The notes: generated from the sequence alone by a model not told the origin. A stretch of 64,000 nucleotides of DNA from Halobacillus naozhouensis (GCF_029714185.1 NZ_CP121671.1:3410001-3474000); one strand, 5' to 3'. Shown: positions 8,718 through 17,776, counted from the first letter of the stretch. Translations and numbers: made by a program.

Positions 8718-9293
8718 TTAACTAAGCGTGAGCACATAAAAAGTGATCCCAACAAACATTGCAAAGGCTACTACTAATCCCACCACTGCCCCTATAATGT
8801 TGGTCTTCAATGTGTACCCCTTAAAATCCGATTGTAATTTTGAACGATCAACTTTTCTTATATGTATACATAATGCTATATTGATCATAATCACCAAACA
8901 TAGAGCCAGCAACAGCATAAAACGAAGTTCCATTTGGATAGCAATATCAGTTGATCCGCGGGACCAAAATGCCTGCAACAAAAATATACCACTCAAAAAG
9001 AAGTTACATATTAAGCCTGTATTATATTGCTTTCTCCATTCATTTCCCATTTTTTGTTTTTCATAGATCGCCACTTGCTCAAAAAATGGAATAACTGATT
9101 TCGTCGACTTTCTACTTATCCATCTCAACAAGGTTTGAGCAAAGACAATAGCTCCTAATACGAAAAACATTTGTGACATCCTTACCTCAAAAGCACTCAA
9201 GAGCGCTAAATAAATCGCAAAAAGAGCTATAACTAGAGCGTTTGTGCTAACTAATTGCTTTATTCTCATTATTTTTAATGCTCTTTGATCCAT
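8718..9293 (-). CDS. Hypothetical four-TM membrane protein
   Basis: A 191-residue protein with four membrane helices arranged as two hairpins (about 15-55, 90-112, 125-145, 165-190). A charged cytoplasmic loop (WISRKSTKSVIPFFEQ, then EKQKMGNEWRKQYN) lies between helices 2 and 3. I do not recognise the family. GAAGGAGAG upstream of the ATG supports the start. A possible right-arm repeat remnant (TGCTGAAGACCTTAG, about 9336) lies upstream of the gene. Confidence 0.65.
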   Translation of the reverse strand: MDQRALKIMRIKQLVSTNALVIALFAIYLALLSAFEVRMSQMFFVLGAIVFAQTLLRWISRKSTKSVIPFFEQVAIYEKQKMGNEWRKQYNTGLICNFFLSGIFLLQAFWSRGSTDIAIQMELRFMLLLALCLVIMINIALCIHIRKVDRSKLQSDFKGYTLKTNIIGAVVGLVVAFAMFVGITFYVLTLS

Positions 9294-9581
9294 TTTAATA
9301 AGTTCTCTCCTTCACTTTCAAAATTGCCCTGTTTGCTGAAGACCTTAGAATGTATAGGCTTCTCTGATGTTCCAGATAAAGCCCCATCCTAACTGAGTAA
9401 TAGTTTTTAATCATTATCGAAATCATTATCAATAAAGGAGCTTCTTTCTTCTCTAATATCTAATTTTCTGTTTATTTCAGAAAGATTTTTTAAAATTGTC
9501 CGTGTATTTCCAGATAACTGCCCTATAATTGAATAAAAACGGCAATGGACTATTTTTTTATAGTCATTCCATGGAGATTAC

Positions 9582-9791
9582 TCACCTATGTTTTTTAAAT
9601 GTACTACCAACCACATATGTAGAAATCATTGAAAGTGGAATAAGAAGCAATATAATAAACAGAGATAAAATGTGTGTCTTTGGATTTAGAGGCACAAAGG
9701 AGTTAAATATATACTCACAAATATTCCAATATAATACAAAGAAGAAAATAGCTATGACAAAATTGACGAATTTCACTACAAAACCACTCAA
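9582..9791 (-). CDS. Hypothetical two-TM small protein
   Basis: A 69-residue hydrophobic protein (FVVKFVNFVIAIFFFVLYWN; ILSLFIILLLIPLSMISTYVV). It starts at a TTG with AAGGAAGGGG about 12 bases upstream. A longer opposite-strand frame overlaps it but has low-complexity, non-protein-like content, so the minus strand is preferred. The truncated IS110 copy begins 34 bases upstream, so the original promoter may be lost. Confidence 0.45.
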   Translation of the reverse strand: MSGFVVKFVNFVIAIFFFVLYWNICEYIFNSFVPLNPKTHILSLFIILLLIPLSMISTYVVGSTFKKHR

Positions 9792-9824
9792 ACCCAGTTA
9801 ACCCCTTCCTTGAGAATTCCTCAG

Positions 9825-10748
9825 CTAACGCGCCAACATGACCGTTAACAGGAACTTATGTACAAGTTAAACTTCAGTTCCAAACCGTATTGGATCAAGT
9901 CTTTCCGGAATATAAAACTGTCTTTGGAGCACTCTATTCACCCACCTCCTTACGAACGTTACTCCACTATCAAACACCTCAAGGTGTTAAGGAGGAAACG
10001 AAGGAAAAAATCGCTGAAGTGATTCTCCAACAAGGGGTTAAACGCTCCTATGGATGGGCATTAGATAAAGCCCATCAGCTAAAAGAGGCAGCTGAGCGAG
10101 ACCCTTTCAAACGTAATTTATATACGAGCCATGTGGTGAGTTTAACGATGTTTATTCAACTTCTTCTTCAATACCAAAGGCACCTATCGAAGCTACTGAA
10201 AGAGATAGATGCCTTGGCTGAAGAATTTGATGAGTATGAAATTATCCGATCACTTCCCGGTATTGGTGGAAAGATTGCAGCAACAATCCTTTCCGAGATT
10301 GGGGAGATTGACCAGTTTAACCACCCTAAGAAACTCGTCGCCTACGCAGGGATGGACCCAAGCGTCCATGAATCTGGACAGTTTAAAGCAACCATTAACC
10401 GAATTACAAAAAGAGGATCGGCTCGCCTGCGACAAAGTCTATATAACGCGGTCCAATGTGGAATAACCAAGAATCGCAACCCAAAATTAAGAGCATATTA
10501 CGATAAAAAGCGAGAAGAAGGCAAACCACATAAAGTGGCGATCATTGCTTGTGCAAACAAGCTCATTCACTGGATTTATGCCATCTTAAAAAGTAAAAAG
10601 GCCTATGTGGTTTAAAAGGAACCAATAAAATACTTTTATAGAAAATACTTCAAATCCATTAATATTGAAGTTTTAGTATGTTCTTTTTTATTGTACCATG
10701 TCAAATTAATCTTTTTTACCTTTAGCCATTGACCTTCTATTAGCTGGT
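9825..10748 (+). mobile_element. IS110-family element, left-truncated copy
   Basis: Nearly identical to 26733-27660 of the complete copy, with a few base changes. The left end, the non-coding RNA region and the first ~135 transposase codons are missing, and one base of GACGCG is lost near 9842. The right end is intact (TTCTATTAGCTGGT). It cannot encode an active recombinase. Confidence 0.9.
9890..10615 (+). pseudogene. IS110-family transposase, N-terminally truncated
   Basis: The remaining 241 codons cover the C-terminal domain (LPGIGGKIAATILSEIG; HESGQFKATINRITKRGS) and match the complete copy at 26325-27524 almost perfectly, including the C-terminus KSKKAYVV. The RuvC-like DEDD domain with Asp8, Glu62, Asp104 and Asp107 is missing. 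Near identity implies recent duplication followed by truncation. Confidence 0.9.
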
Positions 10749-10845
10749 TGCTGAAAACTAAATTAATGATGGTGACATCTGATTTTACTGAGAACACCTC
10801 AGTTGAAGATTAATTTATTTAAAAAGACTCCACCCTTAACACCTA

Positions 10846-11844
10846 TTAATTTTGTAGGTTATCTCGGTCAACTGCTTCTGGGGGTTGTTCCATCCATCCG
10901 TGGTCAATCATGATATTAGCACCATCCTCTACATATAACGATACATCCAATAAACAACGGGCATATAAAGCCCCGATATCACTTCTTCCATTGAGTGATG
11001 CCCCATTGGAATATTCTCTTATCTTCATTGAGAACATGTCAATTTTATGAAAAACCATGAGTTTATCTGAAAACGGAGGCGTGGTAGAGGAAGTCACTAA
11101 ATGGTCTAAAAGTGTAGGTGAAGGCAAGTGAGACTCTGTTAACTTTTTTGACATCTTTTCTATATGCTTTGTATTAATATTCTTCCCACGCGCTAAATAC
11201 TTTCTTACCTCTTCATCTCGTGCTCCTTGTTCAAACCCATTAATGAGCGCTTTGCTTGTGATATCATTGTTAATGTTACCGAAAAGATGAGCAATTTCTA
11301 ACCCATGAAGAGGCCTCATGTCTCTAATAAAGCCATTCAAAAAATTTTGTTTGGTTACGAAATCTACTCTTTTAGGCTTCGGTATGGGTGGTGCATTCAT
11401 TAAAATGCCTTTTGATTTTAAGATGTCACTCACATCTGTCATCAATTTGACAGTATGACTAAGGCCATTGACAAAAAAATCCCTTACATCTTTCCTTGTC
11501 ACCAATGGAATAGCGACACTATAAAGACTCATTCCTGCTTTCCCTAAATATTGCAAGTAATAAAGATAAAACTCATCCTCAAATAGCTTAGGCGCCTCTA
11601 AGTCCACATCGTCATCAGTAAATCCAACGGGTATTGGGAAATCCTCCTTATCAAAAATCGTTTTAATATCCCGGGTATATGACTTAGTTAAACTCAAAGC
11701 ATATTCTAAAACTTTTTTAATGTCTGGATCATCCACATGCTTCAGATAGTAACTAAGCACACATTTACCCATACTATTCCCAACGTACGACGCCCAAAGC
11801 TTTCCCATTTCTGCTGATGTTAAATTTGATTTATTCATCTTCAT
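10846..11844 (-). CDS. DUF3231 family protein (duplicated four-helix domain)
   Basis: About 332 residues, two copies of a ferritin-like helical DUF3231 domain: first copy SAEMGKLWASYVGNSMGKCV, second copy RPLHGLEIAHLFGNINNDIT. The function is unknown; members are common in spore formers and are often annotated near coat or stress genes. ATG at 11844 is used because the first in-frame ATG overlaps the AAAGGA ribosome site. A shorter relative, single domain, is at 20690-21211. Confidence 0.75.
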   Translation of the reverse strand: MKMNKSNLTSAEMGKLWASYVGNSMGKCVLSYYLKHVDDPDIKKVLEYALSLTKSYTRDIKTIFDKEDFPIPVGFTDDDVDLEAPKLFEDEFYLYYLQYLGKAGMSLYSVAIPLVTRKDVRDFFVNGLSHTVKLMTDVSDILKSKGILMNAPPIPKPKRVDFVTKQNFLNGFIRDMRPLHGLEIAHLFGNINNDITSKALINGFEQGARDEEVRKYLARGKNINTKHIEKMSKKLTESHLPSPTLLDHLVTSSTTPPFSDKLMVFHKIDMFSMKIREYSNGASLNGRSDIGALYARCLLDVSLYVEDGANIMIDHGWMEQPPEAVDRDNLQN

Positions 11845-12290
11845 AAAAGTCAACATTTCCTTTCATCATCTTTTTTGTCTATTCCTGATTTATCTTTTGT
11901 ACACGTAAAATTTGTCTAACCTATATGGTTTGAATGGGTTGAAGATGATTTTAACGTTTGTGAAAGTGGATAGAATTTTCGAATGAATAGGGAGAGGTTT
12001 CTTTTTATAAAATAGGACCAATATACATATTTATTGCACTTGCTATTCAGAACATGCCTTTCCCTCTCTTTTTCTTCTAAAGCAACAGTTATAGATACGT
12101 CCTTATACTTTCCCTTAAGAAAACCTAATATACACCACATAGGGGTACGGCAACGATTCTTAGAATGAAGCGCCACTATGGGAATTAATACCATTTAAAC
12201 GATTTTGATAAATGTATTTGAGACCCTTCTCAGCGTTTAAAAACAATAAATCGTTACTTGGCAATAGATAAACCCTAATGAAATAAAATG

Positions 12291-12316
12291 GACTGAACGG
12301 TAAAACCGATCAGTCT
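12291..12316 (-). terminator. Hairpin, possible terminator
   Basis: GACTGAaCGGT/ACCGaTCAGTC stem with AAA loop, followed on the minus strand by a T-rich stretch. It lies between the 12.4 kb lipoprotein gene and a weak 92-codon minus-strand frame (11916-12194). Confidence 0.5.
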
Positions 12317-12328
12317 ATAAATATTTAT

Positions 12329-12362
12329 CTTACAAAGCCCCGTTTCAGGAAGAACGTCTCCT
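12329..12362 (+). repeat. Dispersed repeat, right-arm fragment
   Basis: AAGCCCCGTTTCAGGAAGAA resembles the right arm (CGCCCGTTAACGGAAGA) and lies directly 3' of the lipoprotein gene that stops at 12366. Confidence 0.35.
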
Positions 12363-12365
12363 TGT

Positions 12366-12845
12366 TCAGTTGAAGAAGGTTTTCTTACTAAATAAATTTA
12401 TTCTTTCTTCTGAGGTCTTATTTTTATTTGTATCCTGCCATTTGATAACCATATAAATATTGTTAATATTATCAACAGGAATAGGTTCCGTAATTTCTGT
12501 GGTTCCAGTAGTTTCCTGTGCTATATCAATTTTTCCCCCACTCGAAGTTACTGATTTCCCCTGAATAATTTTATCGTTATTATCAATAACAGCGTGGACT
12601 CTAATACTAAACAAATCAGTATTATAATTTGTTTTATCTTTCATAATAACCTTTCCATTCCCAGCTCTAGACATATTTGGTGTCATTTCTATATCGTAGG
12701 ATTTTACTTTCCAACTTTCACTTTCACCAGACAACGATAAATAACTATTATTTATTGTCATTTTCTCATTGCTACTACATCCTGTGAGTAGTGCGATAAG
12801 CAATACCAAATAAAACAAATAACTTAAGCTAAAAGCCAGGTTCAA
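12366..12845 (-). CDS. Small lipoprotein, unknown function
   Basis: A 159-residue protein with a lipoprotein signal (LLIALLTGC, Cys23) and a compact beta-rich domain: SWKVKSYDIEMTP, KVIMKDKTNYNTDLFSIRVH, NNIYMVIKWQDTNKNKTSEE. It resembles small Bacillus extracytoplasmic proteins of unknown role. The TTG start is poor because the AAAAGG lies too close, so the true start may have been altered. Single gene with a repeat fragment immediately 3'. Confidence 0.65.
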   Translation of the reverse strand: MNLAFSLSYLFYLVLLIALLTGCSSNEKMTINNSYLSLSGESESWKVKSYDIEMTPNMSRAGNGKVIMKDKTNYNTDLFSIRVHAVIDNNDKIIQGKSVTSSGGKIDIAQETTGTTEITEPIPVDNINNIYMVIKWQDTNKNKTSEERINLFSKKTFFN

Positions 12846-12882
12846 GCCTTTTTACAAAGGTAAAAACCATATAAAAAAATCT

Positions 12883-12996
12883 TTAAGTTTGCGCACCATC
12901 TACAAGGGCTACATACATTTCATCAGTTTTATCAAGAAGTAATAAGCGCCCCTTTTCTGGAACACCAAATAATGATTGTTGCCTTCCAATAATCAT
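12883..12996 (-). pseudogene. Orphan C-terminal gene fragment
   Basis: 37 codons reading MIIGRQQSLFGVPEKGRLLL followed by LDKTDEMYVALVDGAQT and a stop. Composition looks like a genuine protein tail, but no ribosome site or upstream domain exists. I cannot name the family. A resemblance to the dispersed repeat inside it (AAGCGCCCC) is due to these codons. Confidence 0.4.
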
Positions 12997-13190
12997 ATTC
13001 GTTTAAGACAAGTTAAGTATGTTTAATAGCTATTAACGCCGCCACGGATAACTAATAAAGAATGTTATGAAATGATTATTTAAGTGACTGTAATAATAAT
13101 GAAAGACAAGTTCCGATAAACTCCGTATATAAAATATCGAGTAAAAAATGAATTTCACCGATATTATGTATTTGTAAAGGAGGGAAATGA

Positions 13191-14057
13191 ATGTTAGAGA
13201 AATTCAATAAATTGATGGACTATATTGAAGCACATTTGACGGAAGAAATCTCTGGAAAAGATATATCAAAAATTGTAGGAATATCTGATTATCATTTTAA
13301 AAGGATGTTTTCGTATATGGCTGGAATGTCATTGAATGAGTACATCAAAAACAGGAGATTGTCCGTTGCAAATGTTGAATTAATTAAAGGAGCAAGAGTG
13401 ACAGATATTGCCTATAAATACGGTTTTCAATCTATAGAAGGATTCTCGAGAGCCTTTCGTGAATGGAGTGGTTTTTTACCTTCAGAAGTAACTAAAAACA
13501 AAATTCGAAAATCATTTCCCAAATTTTCATTTTTTATAGATATAAGAGGAGGAAAATCAATGGAATTTAAAATTGAAATGAAAGCGAAGTTTAATATAGT
13601 AGGTGTATCGAAAAGGGTGCCAATTCAATTCGAAGGTGAAAATAATGCGATCTTAGAACTAGCCCAGTCAATTACCGAACAACAAAGAAATGAGATGCAT
13701 CAGTTAGCTGATTTATACCCTCATCAAGTCCTGAATGTATCTTATGATTTCGACAATGGTTACTTGGAAGAAAGAGGGAACCTAACTCATATGATTGGTT
13801 TGGCAACTACAAAAGAAAATCCTTTCGATGATTTAGAACAACTGTCCATTGAAGAAAGTTTATGGGCGATTTTTCCGAATGAAGGACCATTTCCTTCTAC
13901 GCTTCAAGAAACTACCGCTAAAATTTATTCTGAATGGTTGCCTTCTTCAGGTTATGAAGTAGCAGATATACCTGGGATTTCTTTTACCAACCACAATGGT
14001 ACTTCGGAAAATGTATATAGTGAAATTTGGATGCCAGTAAAAGAAAAAAATAGTTAG
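13191..14057 (+). CDS. AraC-family regulator with GyrI-like effector domain
   Basis: A 288-residue activator-type regulator. Residues about 1-105 hold the two AraC helix-turn-helices (EISGKDISKIVGISDYHFKR and VTDIAYKYGFQSIEGFSRAF). Residues about 125-285 form a GyrI-like ligand pocket (FKIEMKAKFNIVGVSKRVPI ... YSEIWMPV). This architecture binds small hydrophobic or cationic compounds and often controls drug efflux or stress genes; the target is unknown. AAAGGAGGG lies 7 bases before ATG. It is one of the few plus-strand genes of the region, and its terminator is split by the IS21 element. Confidence 0.85.
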   Translation: MLEKFNKLMDYIEAHLTEEISGKDISKIVGISDYHFKRMFSYMAGMSLNEYIKNRRLSVANVELIKGARVTDIAYKYGFQSIEGFSRAFREWSGFLPSEVTKNKIRKSFPKFSFFIDIRGGKSMEFKIEMKAKFNIVGVSKRVPIQFEGENNAILELAQSITEQQRNEMHQLADLYPHQVLNVSYDFDNGYLEERGNLTHMIGLATTKENPFDDLEQLSIEESLWAIFPNEGPFPSTLQETTAKIYSEWLPSSGYEVADIPGISFTNHNGTSENVYSEIWMPVKEKNS

Positions 14058-14101
14058 CGATAAACTTTGATTATTCCGTTAAATCCCCATTTACCATATT
14101 A

Positions 14102-14110
14102 GACCAGTCA
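14102..14110 (+). terminator. Left half of a terminator split by an IS21 element
   Basis: GACCAGTCA here pairs with TGACTGGTC at 16520-16528, which is followed by a T run. Removing the insertion restores a 9-bp stem with a 13-base loop just past the AraC gene. Confidence 0.8.
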
Positions 14111-14183
14111 GCTAATGTGTTTTGCAATAGAAAAGTACATAATAATGCAATGAAAAATACATAAGCTTGCCAGCCGATTTTGT

Positions 14184-14906
14184 TCAGTTGTTTTGCCTTG
14201 ATAAAGCATGGCTGACTCTGTAACTATCTCCCGCAAATGTAAGTACATGGGCATGATGTATAACCCGGTCAACCAAAGCTGCCGTAAGTCTCGAGTCCAC
14301 AAAAATACGATTCCATTGACTAAATTCCAGGTTTGAAGTGATTATGATGCTCTTCTGTTCATACCAATCGGTGATGAGTTGAAAAAGCAGCTCGGCTCCT
14401 TCTTTACTAAATGGAATGTATCCCATCTCATCTAAAATGATTAGATCCACTTTTTTAAAGCGATTCCTAAACTGTTGGAGCTTTCCTTCTCTCCACATTC
14501 TTTCTAACATATCAACTAGATCAGACACTCGGTAGAATCGGACCTCATAGCCTTTCTTACACGCCTCCCGGCCTAACCCTGTCGCTAAATGAGTCTTCCC
14601 TGTACCTGGAGAACCTGTTAGAACTACATTCTCTTTCTGAGAAATAAAGTGTAGATCTATCAATTCAGTACGATCTAGCTGAGGAGGAAACCTTATTTGA
14701 TCTCCCCATTGAAAATCCGCAAGGTTTTTATAATTAACGAACTTTGCTTTTTTAATCAGACGTTCAGCTTTTGCTTCTTCTCTTAATTCAAATTCCTTAC
14801 GGAAGAGTGCTTCTAAGTATTGCGTTTCATTTTCAAATGGAATTTTTTCGTAAATGTCAGCTACATAAGCCAATCGTAAGCTTTTACACATATCCCTAAT
14901 GTTCAT
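14184..14906 (-). CDS. istB: IS21-family helper ATPase IstB
   Basis: AAA+ ATPase that assembles on target DNA and activates the IstA transposase. The 240-residue protein shows Walker A SPGTGKTHLA, Walker B VDLIILDEMGYIPF and the sensor region SIIITSNLEFSQW, related to DnaC. Its ATG overlaps the istA stop by 4 bases (ATGA), the usual translational coupling in this family. Length is typical. Confidence 0.95.
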   Translation of the reverse strand: MNIRDMCKSLRLAYVADIYEKIPFENETQYLEALFRKEFELREEAKAERLIKKAKFVNYKNLADFQWGDQIRFPPQLDRTELIDLHFISQKENVVLTGSPGTGKTHLATGLGREACKKGYEVRFYRVSDLVDMLERMWREGKLQQFRNRFKKVDLIILDEMGYIPFSKEGAELLFQLITDWYEQKSIIITSNLEFSQWNRIFVDSRLTAALVDRVIHHAHVLTFAGDSYRVSHALSRQNN

Positions 14907-16348
14907 ATTCGCTGCTCACCATCCTCTTTCGCGCTTGGTTGTAATAGGTCGTATTTGGACCAATCAACGTCGTAAGGATGGGAAGTAGAATCAGAGATTC
15001 TTTCAGGTTGGTGTTGGAGGAGATCATAAAACCTTTCATTAATTTCCTCCATATCATGATTGATTAATAGGTTGATCAACCAATGCAATCGTTCTTTTCG
15101 TAAAGTAAGTGATTCAATATTTAGATAAGCTGCTATGCGCCCTGGCAAATATGGGTTATATCTTGAATAAGGAACTGATCTTGGTTTGGACGCCCAGGCT
15201 CTCATAATGGAAAGCCAAGGAATATTTCGACTTTTGTTCATATATGGACGAAAGTCCGAGTGCAGAATTTCTCCGTAAGGAGAGACCACTTTATAACGGT
15301 CCCAATAAAGTACTAGATGAAGATAACTAAAATTATATCCTTTAGGAATATGCTCTTTCTTGCTGTCTATAGTGATTTCTCCATACTTGTTAGCCGTCAC
15401 CTTCATTTCTTTAAATATCGGATAATCTTCCTCCGGCAGAGCTAGGGCATGGTTCATTTCTTCATCAAGCAATTCTTGAATACGGACTTCCTTTGAGTAG
15501 TGAATTCGCTGACGATCTTGTACTAGTTTTTCATTTAAGATATTGGTTAGATCCTCATAGCTTTCTATGATTGGAGAAGGAGTAACGAAGTTATATCTTA
15601 CATATCCTACTTTATTTTCAACGTGCCCTTTCTCATTCCCCTTACGCACATTACACGCTTGGATTTCAAATCTATAGAAATTAGCGAACTGAAGAAATTC
15701 ATCTGTAAAGATGGCTTCGCCATCCTTATCCCTTGCTTTAATAACGGCGGCTTTCAAATTATCGATTCTAAGCTTTCGCGGTACTCCACCCAGTCGCTCG
15801 AAGATCTTCTTTAACCCGTATAAAAAGCATTCCTGATTTTCCCCCGGGAGAGGAACAGTTAAAGCTGCATTACTATAAGGTAGGCTCATCACTAAACAAT
15901 GAACATCGATAAATTTACCGTCTTTAACAGCTTCAGTTATTCCAAAGTCCACTTGGGCTTCAGCCGGGGGGTGATTTAACCTTTCACTATTTTTATCTTT
16001 AATTTCCTCTGAATTATTCTTTCCTTCTTTCCACTCAGCAATGAAATAACAGACGGTCCGGTAGGACCCTTCAAACCCATGACCTTGAAGTTGTTGAAAT
16101 ATGGTCTTATTTTTCCTTCTCAGTTTTAGCTTTAGTTTTCGATCTTCTATAAGCCAGTCCGTTACGATTTCTCCCCAATGTTCCTCATACATCATTCCTT
16201 TTCGAGCCATCTGTTTTTCTTTTGGGACTTGCTCTTCATCCGCATATTTCTTGGCGGTACGCCAATTCACTTGAGCTCGATTAGCGATTTCATTAATAGA
16301 AACGTCTTCATGATTTCGTAAAGTTTTGATATGATTGATTTTAGTCAT
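14903..16348 (-). CDS. istA: IS21-family transposase IstA
   Basis: DDE recombinase of 481 residues. N-terminal helix-turn-helix (DVSINEIANRAQVNWRTAKK), then the RNase H-like core with the first Asp in AQVDFG, the second in LRIDNLKAAV and the Glu in GNEKGHVENKVGYVR. The C-terminal domain binds IstB and ends. The start at 16348 gives the usual MTK-type N-terminus with AGAGG upstream; a TTG 15 codons earlier is possible. Intact, with the terminal repeats nearby. Confidence 0.95.
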   Translation of the reverse strand: MTKINHIKTLRNHEDVSINEIANRAQVNWRTAKKYADEEQVPKEKQMARKGMMYEEHWGEIVTDWLIEDRKLKLKLRRKNKTIFQQLQGHGFEGSYRTVCYFIAEWKEGKNNSEEIKDKNSERLNHPPAEAQVDFGITEAVKDGKFIDVHCLVMSLPYSNAALTVPLPGENQECFLYGLKKIFERLGGVPRKLRIDNLKAAVIKARDKDGEAIFTDEFLQFANFYRFEIQACNVRKGNEKGHVENKVGYVRYNFVTPSPIIESYEDLTNILNEKLVQDRQRIHYSKEVRIQELLDEEMNHALALPEEDYPIFKEMKVTANKYGEITIDSKKEHIPKGYNFSYLHLVLYWDRYKVVSPYGEILHSDFRPYMNKSRNIPWLSIMRAWASKPRSVPYSRYNPYLPGRIAAYLNIESLTLRKERLHWLINLLINHDMEEINERFYDLLQHQPERISDSTSHPYDVDWSKYDLLQPSAKEDGEQRI

Positions 16349-16583
16349 TGCTAGCAATCCTCTCGACCTCCACTGTGTTTGATTCGACACCAATTACAGT
16401 AGAGTTATATTGGATGGCTGGCAAGGCTTTTTTTTATCTAAAAAAGAAGTGCAGAGTTATGTACGTTTTCATTGCACATCTCTGTACTTCTATATTGCAC
16501 TACACAGCTAAGAAGATATTGACTGGTCTTTTTAATTTATACATTGCTCTTTTGTAATAATTTTAGAAATCATTTTTATTACT

Positions 16584-16666
16584 TAATCTGGCCCTTAAAT
16601 GTAAAACGGAGGCGTTATTCGATAAACGCGCTCCTTTAAGAGAATACTTGGGTTCAAGATAATATT
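16584..16666 (+). repeat. Dispersed repeat, complete copy (GCGTTTATCGAATAACGC stem)
   Basis: Left arm CTGGCCCTTAAATGTAAAA, stem GGCGTTATTCGATAAACGC, right arm CTCCTTTAAGAGAATACTTG and the terminus TTCAAGATAATATT. Confidence 0.9.
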
Positions 16667-16740
16667 TGAAACACAAAGCTTCTGTCAGCCGGTAGATATT
16701 GAGCAGTCTACTTCCTTAGCGATGGATCTAATCTATTAAA

Positions 16741-16775
16741 AGAGACTGACTCTTGACTAAGTCAGTCTCTTTTTT
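16741..16775 (+). terminator. Strong intrinsic terminator
   Basis: 10-bp stem AGAGACTGAC/GTCAGTCTCT followed by T6. No intact gene now precedes it on the plus strand, so it may belong to a lost gene. Confidence 0.8.
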
Positions 16776-16892
16776 ATTTCTATAACAAAAGGTGATGATA
16801 GTGAGTAATCAAGTTTTACGGTTATTAGCCATAAGTTATGGTCCGTAATATAATTACATTTTATTTACAAACAGGAATTCATCCTTAAAGAC

Positions 16893-16917
16893 GTTTAATC
16901 CCTTAAGTGGAGGGAAC
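16893..16917 (+). promoter_or_regulatory. Sigma-B-type promoter for the YjzC-like gene
   Basis: GTTTAA-13 bases-GGGAAC matches the general-stress sigma factor consensus (GTTTAA ... GGGWAW), about 65 bases upstream of the ATG. Confidence 0.55.
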
Positions 16918-16981
16918 AAGTTTAGTAGAAAAGAGAACAGCTTAATTTCTTTTCTAAAATTTATATCGGAGGTGGAGTAAG

Positions 16982-17170
16982 ATGACTAATAACAATCAGA
17001 CGTATAAAACAGGTGAAAAAGCACCAGAAAGCGGTAAGTACAAAGTACAGAGTTTAGTCAACGGTGGTTCTTCTAATCAAGATGACACGGAAGTCAAGGT
17101 AGAGGAAGGAGAGCAGTTCCCCCCTTCTCCATCAAGTAACGATGCTGCAAACTGGGTAAAAGTCTCATAA
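16982..17170 (+). CDS. yjzC: YjzC-like small protein
   Basis: A 62-residue cytoplasmic protein resembling Bacillus YjzC in its pattern: QTYKTGEKAPESGKY at the start, EGEQFPPSPS in the middle and a final W-containing segment. The function is unknown. It has an excellent ribosome site (GGAGGTGGAG), a sigma-B-like promoter and a private terminator, consistent with a stress-induced single gene. The name is based on the KTGEKAP(E/N)SG signature, so moderately sure. Confidence 0.7.
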   Translation: MTNNNQTYKTGEKAPESGKYKVQSLVNGGSSNQDDTEVKVEEGEQFPPSPSSNDAANWVKVS

Positions 17171-17188
17171 CTATTTAAAAAGATAGAT

Positions 17189-17233
17189 AAGTACCTGGGG
17201 GAAGAAGGGAGTTCTTCCCCCAGGTACTTTTTA
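17189..17233 (+). terminator. Intrinsic terminator of the YjzC-like gene
   Basis: 17-bp stem AAGTACCTGGGGGAAGA/TCTTCCCCCAGGTACTT followed by T-rich sequence. Confidence 0.92.
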
Positions 17234-17300
17234 AATCAGTTTTAAGGAAATGAAACATGGATAAAATTAAAACTTTAATGATAGAAAGGGTGCAACAGTA

Positions 17301-17714
17301 ATGGCTTTATTGAAAGAATATATGACCACGAACGTTGAGAGTAGTAAAACTTCCGATGATTTGAAAACGTTAGCAGAGAAGATGGAAAAAGATGATGTGG
17401 GATTTCTTCCGATTGTTGAAAACGAAAAATATGCCGGAGTAGTAACGGATCGAGATATTGTAGTAAAAGGGTTAGCTAAGGGCACAGGAAAAGCAGAGGA
17501 CATTATGACAGAAAACGTAGTCACAGGGTCTCCTAACATGGAAGTGGAGGAAGCTGCGAAATTAATGCAGGAGCACCAGATTAAGCGCCTATTAGTGGTA
17601 GATGATGAGACCATCAATGGTGTTGTCACGCTAGGTGATTTAGGAGTGGAACATGCTGATCAAGTAGCCGGAAATATAGTAAGTGAGGTATCTAAAGGAA
17701 AAGGGAACAATTGA
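17301..17714 (+). CDS. CBS-pair domain protein
   Basis: A 137-residue cytoplasmic protein consisting of two CBS domains (about 8-60 and 65-125), with the motifs VGFLPIVENEKYAGVVTDRD and IKRLLVVDDETINGVVTLGD. Stand-alone CBS pairs bind adenine nucleotides and sense energy or redox state. Bacillus homologues such as YhcV are general-stress proteins. AAAGGGTG precedes ATG. Neighbours on both sides are stress-type genes, and a terminator hairpin follows. Confidence 0.88.
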   Translation: MALLKEYMTTNVESSKTSDDLKTLAEKMEKDDVGFLPIVENEKYAGVVTDRDIVVKGLAKGTGKAEDIMTENVVTGSPNMEVEEAAKLMQEHQIKRLLVVDDETINGVVTLGDLGVEHADQVAGNIVSEVSKGKGNN

Positions 17715-17739
17715 TTCTCTCTGTATATTCACTTTTTTT

Positions 17740-17776
17740 GGGGGCCGCAAAGTTTTTGTGACCTCCCTCTTTTAAT
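17740..17776 (+). terminator. Terminator after the CBS gene
   Basis: Imperfect GC-rich stem GGGGGCCGCAAAG / TTTGTGACCTCCC followed by CTCTTTT, 25 bases past the stop. Confidence 0.6.

Larger units (their letters stand above)
14116..16506 (-). mobile_element. Complete IS21-family insertion sequence, 2391 bp
   Basis: Ends start TGTGT and carry the typical multiple subterminal repeats (TGCAATA, AAGTACA, TGCAATGAAAA) in inverted orientation at both sides, extending to GCCAGCC. A 5-bp target duplication GCTAA flanks it (14111-14115 and 16507-16511). It encodes IstA and IstB on the minus strand with no frame damage, so it looks recently inserted and potentially active. Confidence 0.93.
16507..16981. 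other. Gene-free interval with terminators, a repeat and a sigma-B-like promoter
   Basis: Holds the right half of the AraC terminator (16520-16533), a full dispersed repeat (16584-16666), a strong terminator (16741-16775) and the promoter of the YjzC-like gene. A 15-codon frame with a ribosome site starts at GTG 16801 (MSNQVLRLLAISYGP) but is probably a remnant. Confidence 0.6.

Noticed and set aside
11916..12194. 92-codon minus-strand frame
   Set aside because: No ribosome site and no recognisable motifs. Kept out of the gene list, though a remnant is possible (CILGFLKGKYKDVSITVALE looks mildly protein-like).
12925..12950. AAGCGCCCC stretch as another repeat copy
   Set aside because: It lies inside a coherent protein-coding fragment (GVPEKGRLL), and the flanks do not match the repeat arms.
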